From the NCBI GenBank assembly GCA_017163975.1, contig JAFFSR010000309.1, positions 2,619,001-2,683,000 on the forward strand: DNA of 64,000 bases. The letters are read 5' to 3'. The number at the start of each line of letters is the position of its first letter. The stretch's first letter is position 1. The notes beneath the pieces were generated by a model. That model did no database searches. It saw only the letters and a program-made list of their open reading frames with translations, and was not told where the DNA came from. A program made the translations under genes and the position numbers. This DNA is from Anastatus disparis (Eukaryota > Arthropoda > Insecta > Hymenoptera > Eupelmidae). Positions 21,470-31,074 of the stretch are shown here, in pieces.

Positions 21470-22244
21470 TTAAAAGCTAGCCGGATTCGCTGTCCTTGTC
21501 TAATTGAGATTTTTGTTATTTACTCAAGTATTAATCGGTGTATCTGCAAATTGCAGGTTAAGCGCAATAGATATTATTATTACAAATATGTATGCACAAG
21601 AAAAAAAATCCAATGCTTTGTTTTTGAGAAAAATAAGGACCGCGAAAATATTATAAACATAAACTTTTATTTCGGCGTTCCTTACTTTTCTCAAAAACAA
21701 AGCGGTAGAATTTTTTTTCTTGTGCATAGATGTTCATAATAATAATATCTATTGCGCTTAAGAGCAGGTCGTATATCTCTGTCCTTTTCTAATCAAAGAA
21801 TTAATTTTTTTGCAAAAACTAATAATTGTAGCAAAAAATAAGGAGATAGCCCCATCTCGTATAATAAAAAGCAAGATTTTCTTTGATGAGGAAAAATTAT
21901 TTTTATCGATTCATTTTTGAGAAAACCTTGAAAAACTTAAAAAATAGAGGTTAGGATGGACAATTCAGTTTTTCAAGGTTTTCTTAAAAACGAAGCGATA
22001 AAAATAATTTTTCCTCATAAAAGAGAATCTTGCTTTTTATTATACGAGATGGGGCTTTCTTCTTATTTTTTGCTACAATTATTAATTTTTGTGAAAAAAT
22101 GAATTCTTTGATTAAAAATGGACAGATATACTCGACCTCCTCTTAACCTTTAATTTGAAGATACACTGATTAATACTTGAGTAAATAACAAAAAACTCAA
22201 TTTTTACTCGGTCGGTATCAGATTCTACTCCGGCCTGCTCTTAA
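21470..22244. mobile_element. TTAA-flanked palindromic element E2, split by E3
   Basis: It is bounded by TTAA at 21470-21473 and 22241-22244, with termini AAGCTAGCCGGA / CCGGCCTGCTC. Removing the nested element at 21758-22146 leaves about 389 bp. The arms are clearly homologous to E1 at 18872-19268. Confidence 0.83.
21758..22146. mobile_element. TTAA-flanked palindromic element E3, nested in E2
   Basis: It is 389 bp including the TTAA duplications. Termini are GAGCAGGTCGTATATC / GATATACTCGACCTCCTC. Arms include ATAATAAAAAGCAAGATT and GAGAAAACCTTGAAAAAC with their complements, centred near 21955. The interior is unlike E1/E2. Confidence 0.87.
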
Positions 22245-22351
22245 GTTAGAAAAGGATGATGAATATTATTCAATTTACTCGACTCTAACATTAAATTTAC
22301 ATTATTTTTATTCTCAAAAATGTAAATATTCTCAAAACTTTCTCTTTTAAA

Positions 22352-22918
22352 TTAATTCTTAATATTATGTTCCAAAATTTCAACGTTTATAAAATCAAAT
22401 GAATTAATAAAACTCAAACAATGTTGCTTTAAGCCCAACACAATATTAAGATTTTTTAAACTACACTTATGTTTATAAATTCTCTTTTTTGAATACCTAC
22501 TTGTCTGCCTAATATAATATTTATTACTATTACTACAATTAATTTTGTGAACTACTCCCGATTTTACATCTTTCTTATCTTTATCCCTACAATTATTAAA
22601 AAATATACCTAAATTATTTGTATTTTTAAAGAAAACCTTAATTTTATGTTTTTTAAACTCATTTCTAATTCTTTCTGATAAACCTCTAATATATGGTAAA
22701 ACAAAATACATACTTCTAGTCTGTACGTTATTTTTCTTTTTTAAATTACTATTATGAATTTCATTCACTCTGTCATCAATCATTTCTTCAATAAATTTGA
22801 CTAGATAATTATTATTAAGAAAATTTTCTCTAACTAAATTTAAATTATCTTTTCTGAAATCTTTATGTGACAATTTAATCACACGGTCAATAACACTTTT
22901 TAACGTACCTATTTTATT
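22352..22918 (-). pseudogene. Penelope-like C-terminal region with GIY-YIG domain
   Basis: An open frame of 176 residues from 22882, with homologous sequence to about 22918, covers the end of a Penelope-like reverse transcriptase polyprotein. Landmarks are FVLPYIRGLSERIRNEFKKH, FFKNTNNLG, then the GIY-YIG-type block GVVHKINCSNSNKYYI-R-QTS and KKRIYKHKCSLKN. Where the endonuclease family has YIGQT this copy has Arg instead of Gly, which should damage the active-site strand. The RT core is absent, as expected for a 5'-truncated copy. A shorter relative at 41745-42008 keeps YIGQTS. Confidence 0.75.
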
Positions 22919-22974
22919 TCCGAATTAGTGATGAGAATCAAAATTTAAAAATCTACCAGACCAAGTTCTCTTTC

Positions 22975-23640
22975 TATTCCAATTTGATTTTTAAAAAAGA
23001 GAATTTATGAACATAAGTATAGTTTAAAAAATCCTAATGTTGTGTCGGACTCAAAGCAACATTGTTTGAGTTTTATTCACTCATTTGATTTTGTAAACGT
23101 TAAATTTTGGAACATAATATTAAGAATAAATTTAAAAGAGAAAGTTTTTGAGAATAATTACATTCTTGAGAATAAAGATAATATAATGTTAGAGTCAAGT
23201 AAATTGAATAATATTTATCATTCTCTTCTGACTTGACTTTATATTGAGTAATTTTTAATGGTGTTGGTAGATGTAGTGATGATATTAATATTTTTATGTA
23301 TGATTAATGCCAGTGCAGTAAATTTAATTCAGTTCCTGAGAATGAGCAGTAGCGTTCTCGAAACTTTGGATAGTTCAATGAATCAAGGATTTTTGGTGGT
23401 GGGGCAGTCAGATTGTCCTTCAATTAATTAATTTTTTTTATTTTCAGGATTCAAAGGAATTAATTTTTAAGTTTTACATTTTAGATTCTTCGGGGGTGAT
23501 TATAAACAAGAGCATTCTGACTGCCCATCTTTATTTATATTATTTTTTTATTTCATTTATTTTTTTTTATTTTATATTTATTCATTTATTTATATTCATT
23601 TTAAATTGACTGTAAGATCGATAGAAATATTCTCTAACTT
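22975..23640 (+). mobile_element. 5'-truncated Penelope-like element (plus copy)
   Basis: It begins inside the GIY-YIG region (AAGAGAATTTATGAACATAAG), contains KQHCLSFIHSFDF at 23057-23100, and continues through the same 3' UTR seen inverted at 20930-21385. It lies head-to-head with the minus copy. Only about 55 bp separate the two 5' truncation points. Confidence 0.75.
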
Positions 23641-23833
23641 ACGTTGTTGAATTCAAGAGAATATAATTTAGAGGAAATTACTTTATAGACAACTTGCTGT
23701 ACTTAAAGTAGGTGCATTGAAAACTTAGGGTTTATTGTTAAATATTTTACATGGTATATGTGAATTTAGTGTTTTATCAATGAATTTTTTTTTAAATATG
23801 CTGTATATGGAGTAATTGAGTTTATATTTTAAG

Positions 23834-24344
23834 ATTTGAAAGGATTTTTAGAGGATTTCCAAGGTGCAGCTAGAGGTATTTTAAAGGAAAATGAACTGCC
23901 ACCGAGAGAAAGAATCGGAAACGGTCTGGCAACACTGTCCATTGTAATAGCAAAAAAATTTAATATTTTAATTTTCTAAGCTCCTAGAGATCTTTCATTT
24001 TGCTTATTAAAATCATTTTATTTGCTGTTTTACCTCAAAACCGAAAGGGTTATTTGAAATATTATTTTTCAATAATTTTTATTTTCATTGTCATTTTATG
24101 AAAATAATATGATATAAAATCATAATAATAATTATAATAATCAAAAATTTTTTTACACTTACAGGCACGAGATATGTCAAGTTCATGTGAACGTCAGCAG
24201 AAGTTTGATTCGGATGTCGAAATCATAACCCGACAGGTAGAAGCAGCAAGATTATTATCTTCCAATCCTAATAGTAAAAAATTTAGTGACAAAAAAGATC
24301 AAGATAAAACAATTCTTTTGAATAAACAAGACAGTATCCCATAA
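23834..24344 (+). CDS. Last two exons of a probable host gene
   Basis: Exon 23834-23943 and exon 24165-24344 fit consensus splice sites (TTTTAAG acceptor, GTAATA donor, TTACAG acceptor). They join in phase to give about 96 residues ending at TAA 24342-24344. The peptide is hydrophilic and helical-looking, with GFLEDFQGAARGILKENELP and, across the junction, GLATLSI-ARDMSSSCERQQ, then DSDVEIITRQVEAARLL and a Lys/Asp-rich tail. No retroelement or transposase motif is seen and the codon use looks like protein-coding sequence. Upstream exons are not visible and may lie beyond the Penelope fragments. I do not recognise the family. Confidence 0.5.
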
Positions 24345-25029
24345 CAAATGTATGACAAAAGACGGAACATCACTTCGTGAACACGATTGAATACTCTACC
24401 TAATAGAGGACAAGAAACATCTGTTTGATATTTACCATGGCAATTGACTGAAGCTGGGCTTAGTACTTAATGAATTATATTAAACCTAAGACGTATATTG
24501 AACAATATTGTTTTATATAAGTTTCTCATTTGAAAGTTTATTCGTGGACTCTAAATCGTAGTTTAGTTATTTTATGAATTTAGTGTCAGTAATTCTTATA
24601 AATCAATGAATGAAGCTCCATACGTCATACTGTCTAATTTCAATCATTTTTTTTCCTTATTCAATATTTATTTTGCAACGTCAAAGTTAATCCTTTTCAA
24701 GTTAAACATAAATCATTAATATATAAATAAAAAACATGAGTATTAAAAAATACTACTATTATTAAAAAAAAAACTTTAATTGTACCTTATTCGTTTTTTG
24801 TAGGTAATTATTCCTATCCAATGACTTTTTTATAAAAATATTTAAATTAATTATTCTCTAGCAAACATGATTTACTTATTAGTTATTTTAACACAAAAAA
24901 CTGATAAGTTATTTATGTCCAAACAACTTTAACGTTATTTATATCACTTCAGGCGATGTAATAGAATATATGATCTAAACATAATCATATACATTGCAGT
25001 TTCTTATTCCTTGCAAAAATTTTTTCCAT
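24345..25029. other. AT-rich, no gene seen
   Basis: This could hold the 3' UTR of the preceding host-like gene. Several AATAAA-like words occur. No repeats or ORFs could be supported. Confidence 0.4.
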
Positions 25030-26125
25030 GGCCAACATATTAATCAAGCAATATCCAATATAATGCATATTTTTCAAATCTCTTAGAAACAGTCTTCCTA
25101 TATATATAAATCCGTAGATCCTAGTCCACATTTTTTCCGTATTGAAAATATAATTTCCATATATTTCCTCGTAGAAATCAAAAGTTTTGAATAGTACATT
25201 TCTACCCTTCTAGTGAGCAAAATAGATCATCCTCTCATGAGTCGTTTCGACAAAAAAACGAGTAGGGGACCTATTTTTCTATGAGTGGGATATAGAACTT
25301 TTCCCAATAAGATGAGCAGAATCTGATTTTCTATGCCTGTTTTGCGTTAACAAAATACCGCATGCACTTGTGAGTGAGCAGAATAAGTATTTCTTTTCAC
25401 TAGAGAGTTAATGTGATATTTTGCTTACGCAGAACAGGCATCGAAAATCAGTGTCTGCTCACCGTGTTAGGCAATAATACTTTTGGTACAGGGTATAAAA
25501 AGGCTTTATTTACAAAACGAGTAGTTTACGGCTCGAGCCGAAGGCACTTTGTGAAAAAGTCTTTTCATACCGGCTGCAAACTGTATTTTTTGCCATGAGA
25601 GTCATAAAAAAGAAACGAAGTTGTGATTTTCAGTTAGGATGGCGAAAAATATGTGGCTAATATATTAGATATTGTGAAAAAATTCATGAAAAGAAAATTC
25701 GATCTCACAGATATTCGTTTTAGAAACTCAAACTCTGGTATAAAGCTATTGTTTTAGTGATGATATTAAAATTTGGTTATAACATACCCAAGTCCCTGAC
25801 TCGTAATTAAGTAAGTTGTAACCTCATTTTAATGAAATATCATAAACCAAACAATATCTTAGTGTTTTACAATAATTCTATTTTAGTTATTCTTGGCAAC
25901 ATATTAACCATTTCAATACCCAATATAATATGTATCCATTGGTGATATATATCCAACATTTTGGATCTCTATGCGCGAATATATAGGCGATTATATTTTC
26001 AATATATGAAAATAATGTGGAACAGAATCTACGAATTAATAGAAATAAATATGGCCTATAAATTAAAAAACTGTTACTAATATCTTTTAGAAATATGTGA
26101 CATATGGGATATTGTTTGATCAATA
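25030..26125. repeat. Foldback-like inverted repeat block
   Basis: About 145 bp at 25030-25175 (GGCCAACATATTAATCAAG...) recur inverted at about 25980-26125 (...TGATCAATATGGTGGCC). Inside, TGATTTTCTATGCCTGTTTT near 25328 is complemented near 25430-25460. This looks like an old palindromic transposon without a coding region. Confidence 0.6.
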
Positions 26126-26399
26126 TGGTGGCCTTAGGAAAATTATGAAACGGGATTTTATTAACAAATTGTTTTAAATATGTTTATGTCATGCTTTCTA
26201 TTAGCGGAAGCAGAGGGGTATAAAATGAAAATACATAAAAATTTTTTGGATTAAGAATCATAAATTTCGAAAACTATTATGTCGCTGTTTTATGTCTCCT
26301 CAACATCAACGAATATAGACGCTTATAGAAGCGTACTTTTAAATGGGAAATTTCGTCCAAAAATGAGTTAGTTCTGTTACCCAGCTACTTGGGGCGCCA

Positions 26400-26508
26400 C
26401 TAAATTCTATGTATTTTTATATCTATATATATATATATATATACATATTATATATATTTTATATATTCGAATATATGATTCTGAAATCATATACTTTATA
26501 TGAATAAA

Positions 26509-26582
<74 letters not shown>
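26400..26582. repeat. (TA)n microsatellites
   Basis: A short TA run lies near 26423-26440 and a long one of about 74 bases at 26509-26582. The open frame through the long run is a repeat artefact. Confidence 0.95.
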
Positions 26583-26714
26583 CACCATTAGCTATGGCGA
26601 TGGATGGTCAGCCACTTGTGTGACTAACAATCAACCAATACCCAATGAGGTCAGATTTTTTAAGAGTTGCGTTATAAATAGCACATATACTAATTTTTTT
26701 TCGAAAAAAAGTTA

Positions 26715-26795
26715 GAGGTACCTGGCCAGGATTCAAACCCATGCCCTCCGCGTTGAAGGCAACAGCTCTATCCATTACGCCACCACGCTCTCTAA
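26715..26795 (-). repeat. tRNA-derived SINE head
   Basis: On the minus strand a box A-like TGGCGTAATGGATAGAGC is followed 30 bases later by a box B-like GGGTTTGAATCC. The anticodon arm does not pair well and the acceptor stem is missing, so this is not a functional tRNA gene. A SINE promoter or a degraded tRNA is the likeliest reading. Confidence 0.5.
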
Positions 26796-26830
26796 AACCA
26801 TATAATGAATTTGAATAGTTAAAAAAATCA

Positions 26831-27216
26831 TTAGAGGAGGCTATATAGCTCTGTCCTTGTCTAATCTCAATTTTTGTTATCATTAATAAATTAAATATTG
26901 TTATACAAAAGTAAGGGCATAGCCTAATAGATTTCATGAAGAGCAAACGATCCTATTCTATGAAAAAATATAAAATTTTAATTAGTTTTAGAGTGAGGTC
27001 TGAAATGTAAAAACAGTTATCAAGTTCAATTGTTTTTCCGTTTCAGACCTCACTCTAAAACTAATTTAAATTTTATATTTTTTTATAGAATAGGATCGTT
27101 TGCTCGTCCTGAAATCTATTGGGCTATGCCCTTACTTTTGTACAACAATATTTAATTTACTAATAATAACGGAAATTTAGATTAGACAAGGACAGAGCTA
27201 TACGGCCACCTCTTAA
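26831..27216. mobile_element. TTAA-type palindromic element E4
   Basis: A 386-bp foldback with ends TTAGAGGAGGCTATATAGC and GGCCACCTCTTAA. The left TTAA has decayed to TTAG. Arms contain CTCTGTCCTTGTCTAATCT, AAGTAAGGGCATAGCC and GAGTGAGGTCTGAAA with their complements; the centre is near 27020. The interior differs from E1-E3 and E5. Confidence 0.83.
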
Positions 27217-27682
27217 CAAAACATTAATTTCTGGGCAGTTTTTTCGCAATCGTTGTCGTTTTACTAACATGAAAAATGAAATTTTTTATTTCAAAATTTC
27301 AATATTTCATGTGAAATTTTATCACCTTACTTTTTTTTCATTTATATTTTTCTCTAAAATGTATGTTTAAGGAACTATAAATGAAAATAGGATGAAAAAA
27401 TCGTATTTTTTGAGATTTTTACACTATTTGTTTAACAGCGAATTTAGCACAACTTTTTCAACTGGCGCATATCGAAATTATCATATCTAACACAATTTCG
27501 GAGACATTTAAGAAAAAATTAGCGACTATATACGAAACATCTAAACCAAAACAGATTCTGTCTGGACTGAAAAACATGGCTTGTGCATGTACACAACGTA
27601 AAACGAATAAAGGTGCATACGATTTATTATTTGTTTTTAATATCGGGAACTTCTGCCCGGTATGAGAAAAAATCGTATATTT
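27217..27682. other. AT-rich spacer, no gene
   Basis: Contains only AT-rich unique-looking sequence; nothing could be supported. Confidence 0.4.
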
Positions 27683-27784
27683 TTTTCAGGAGAAAATGCG
27701 GACTATCGGTGCCCGCGTATTTGCCGGTCTCGCTAACGCTCGACCGGCAACCTATATGTGGGCGGCAATAGTCCGCTTTTCTCC
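27683..27784. repeat. GC-rich hairpin
   Basis: AGAAAATGCGGACTATCG pairs with CAATAGTCCGCTTTTCT. Inside, TTGCCGGTC pairs with GACCGGCAA around a GCTAACGCT loop region. The stem spans about 100 bp in an otherwise AT-rich region. Confidence 0.75.
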
Positions 27785-27998
27785 CTCGGTGAATAATATA
27801 CTATTTTTCAAAACTTATTGGTTGCTAAGTATTTTAGGCTTTGAATAAAACATTATTACTTTTATATAAAATCTTCTATGTTTTTTAGTTTATGATATAC
27901 TCATAATTAAAAAAAAGGTCTTTTTTGTCGAAAAATCATAGAAGCATTTTACTTACCTTATTCAAAAGAGGACTATTGGAGTTTTTGAATCCATCTGG

Positions 27999-28270
27999 GT
28001 CATACGTGCATGATATAAGTATACTGTGCTGCAATACGTGCATAATACACGTACACCGTGCTGTCATACGTGTATCGATCACTTATAGCGTGCTGTTATA
28101 TACGTGCATGATACACGTTTACCACGCTGTTAAACGTGCATCGATACACGTATGGCATGCTGTTTTACGTGCATGATACACGTATACCGTGCTGTTATAC
28201 GTGTATCGATACACGTGAACCGCGTTAACTATACGTGTATAATGAACATCGATATTTGTGTACCGTGCCG
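27999..28270. repeat. ATACGTG/CACGTAT minisatellite
   Basis: About eight units of 32-34 bp. Each combines (A)TACGTG(C/T)AT, (G/C)ATACACGTATA and CCGTGCTGTT. Many units are themselves palindromic (ACGTGTATCGATACACGT). Open frames through it are artefacts. Confidence 0.85.
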
Positions 28271-29867
28271 TCTTTACATGTATAAACGTTTCGACACGAA
28301 AAGAAGTAGGCACGCTCTAAGGCCGTGCATATCAGTTTGGGGAACTGGGCAAGATATTACAAATTTCATAAAGAATATTTATTAGAATAAATGCGAAATC
28401 GTTTGCAGATTTTGCAATATGCATTAAAATAATTGTGGAAAACATTAATTTTGAGAAAAATTGAATAATACATCTTATGATCCTAGAAAAAGAATTTACG
28501 ACTACTGCTTAAAAATCGTGCATAAATATTTAAAAAATCATTGGAATCGATTGCAATTTAATTGAGGATTCCATAGAGGTTTTCATAATTAGCGTAACCC
28601 TTGTAATTATAGAGAAGATAATTTTTTTTTAATATTCATTTACTATTACCCCCGCTACCTGCACCGTATAAATCGAATAATTATGAATTTTAATAAAAAT
28701 TTCACTTAAACAATTGTGAAATCGCTTACAGATTTTGCAATAAGCATTGAAATAATTGTGAAAAACATTAATTTTGAGAAAAATTGAATAATACATCTTA
28801 TGATCCTAGAAAAAGAATTTACGACTACTGCTTACAAATCGTGCGTGAAAATAATGAAAATCGTTGGAATCGATAATAATTTAATTGCGTATTATATAGG
28901 CATTTTGATAATTATTCTATACATTTTGATAATTAGTCTATATTGCCCCTTACCAGAAATAATAATAATATGAAGTTCATTTAACTTCATTGAATAATTA
29001 ATTATACTACTAAAAATAAATAAGGTTAAAGAATGAAAAAAAAAAGAATATTAGAAAAAATAATACACTCAAACGAAACAGATTATTGAATAATTAAATG
29101 AAATGTAATTAAATACTTGAAAAGAATTATTTTACGTTGAGAAAAAGAATTTGAAAGTTTAAAAATGTGCATGTTCGTTCTACAAGTAGCCACATTAAAA
29201 ATGTTCCTTTAAAATCTGTCTTTGAACTCTTCTTTTTCTTTCTTTTTCCAAAATTAATCCCTGACAAAACAAGCAAACTCTTATAAAAATTCAATTTAAC
29301 GATATAAATGAAGCTGTTGCATTAAAAACAAGTAGCAGAAGTTATTCACCCTCATGAGACTATATCTACCTGTCAGAAACAGAACAATGACAAAACGCCT
29401 ATAAAATTTGAATGATTTGAAATAATTTATGTTAGAATTATTTAAACATTAGCTGACTGCTTTTAAAAGAACATTTTTAATGTGGCTACTTGTAGAACAA
29501 ACATACACATTTTGAAACTTTTAAATCCTTTTTCTCAACGTAAAATAATTCTTTTCAAGTATTTAATTACATAATTATTCAATAATCTGTTTCGTTTAAG
29601 TGTATTATTTTTTCTAATATTCTTTTTTTTTCATTCTTTAACCTTATTTATTTTTAGTAGTATAATTATTAAATGAAGTTAAATGAAGTCCATATTATTA
29701 TTATTTCTGGTGAGGGGCAATATAGGCTAATTATCAAAATGTATAGAATAATTATCAAAAAGCCTATAAAATACGCAATTAAATTGCTATCAATTCCAAC
29801 GATTTTCATTATTTTCATGCACGATTTGTAAGCAATAGTCGTAAATTCTTTTTCTAGGATCATAACG

Positions 29868-30190
29868 ATGGTGGCTACGAAAACAATCACAGCTGTGTAA
29901 TTGACTACGAAAAAAAACACACCTCCAAAATTGCAGTGAAAAAAACACATCTTCAAAGGCGTGGCGAAAAAAACACATCTTCAAGAGTGCGGCAAAAAAA
30001 AACAGCCGCTGAAAATTTTTACCGTGTTTTTCTTCGCCGCACTTTTGAAGATGTGTTTTTTTGCCGCACATTTGGAGATGTGTTTTTTTTGGCTGCACTC
30101 TCGAAGATGTGTTTTTTTTTGGCCGCACTTTTGGAGATGTGTTTTTTTTTCATAGTCAATTACACAGCTGTGATTGTTTTCATAGTCACC
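29868..30190. repeat. Inverted ~29-bp minisatellite hairpin
   Basis: Units of about 29 bp, (G)CCGCACTTTTGGAGATGTGTTTTT-like (core GAAGATGTGTTTTTTT), occur three times in minus orientation on the left and four times in plus orientation on the right. They are bracketed by GAAAACAATCACAGCTGTGT and its complement. The array can fold into one large cruciform. Confidence 0.8.
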
Positions 30191-31074
30191 GTCGATAAGA
30201 TGTGTTATTCAATTTTTCCCAAAATTAATGTTTTTCACAATTATTTTAATGCATATTGCAAAATCTGCAAACGATTCCACAATTGTTTGAAAGTGATTTT
30301 TATTAAAATTCCTAATTATTCGATTTATACGGTGCAGCTGGTGCAGGTAATAGTAAATGAATATTATAAAATTATCTTCTTTATAATTACAAGGATTACG
30401 CTAATCATGAAAACATCTACACTACCCTCCAGCCACATTTGCCTACCCTACATTAAAATCGATAAAAATTTAAAGTTTTGTGGCTCAGTGAAAAATAGTC
30501 GTAATTGAAAAATTCGGACTGGGTTTTAAAAAGGGTTTAAAAACCTTTAATTTAAGCCGAGTTGAGCAAAAAAAAATTTAAAAATGCATGCCTTATGCGT
30601 AAAAAACTAACTAAAAAATATTCAATTTTTTTGCCCCTATTCAAATGCCTGCAATTTTTGCGGAAATTATCGAATCATAGAAAAACCAAATGGAGGTAAA
30701 AGCTAAAGGAGCCACCTTCAAAATGAGCTATAGAAAGTTCATTTATGATCGAGTTTACGATAGTTATGGTCATTTTTTATGAAAAAAACGATTTTTTTAA
30801 TGGCTATTATCTCAAAAAATACGCATGATATAAAAAAATTTTTAATAAAAAAGTTGTTTATTTTTGAGTCAAAAAAATAAATATTCAGGTTAAACTGAGA
30901 ATCAGTAAAAAAAAGATTTTATTCATTTTTGATCCAATTGAAAAAAAATCCATTTATTCAATATTTATATTTGAATGAATTTAAAAAAAAATTTTCCTTC
31001 TGGATTTTAGTGAAATCTAAATATTTATATTTTTGATTCAAAAATAAACAATTTTTTCATTAAAAATTTTTTTA

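Larger units (their letters stand above)
20930..22918 (-). mobile_element. 5'-truncated Penelope-like element (minus copy)
   Basis: Reading leftward, the fragment contains the end of the Penelope-type protein (22352-22918) and its 3' untranslated region down to about 20930. The UTR contains CACCCCCGAAGAATCTTAAA and CGATAGAAATATTCT-type words. The same UTR occurs inverted at 23200-23640 and as a remnant at 52485-52585. TTAA element E2 is inserted in the UTR at 21470-22244. Confidence 0.75.

Noticed and set aside
26500..26715. Open frame through the (TA)n run
   Set aside because: Its first 25 residues are Ile/Tyr repeats from the microsatellite and the rest overlaps the SINE-like sequence.
26715..26795. 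Functional tRNA gene
   Set aside because: The A and B boxes are present but acceptor and anticodon stems do not pair; a SINE head is more likely. The same reasoning applies to 35588-35665.
27925..28385. Several open frames rich in His/Val/Arg on both strands
   Set aside because: They are translations of the CGTG minisatellite, and the repeat gives open frames in several phases.
29790..30508. Frames of 95-190 residues on both strands with MCFF repeats
   Set aside because: They read through the inverted GAAGATGTG minisatellite and the palindromic flanks; no independent coding evidence.
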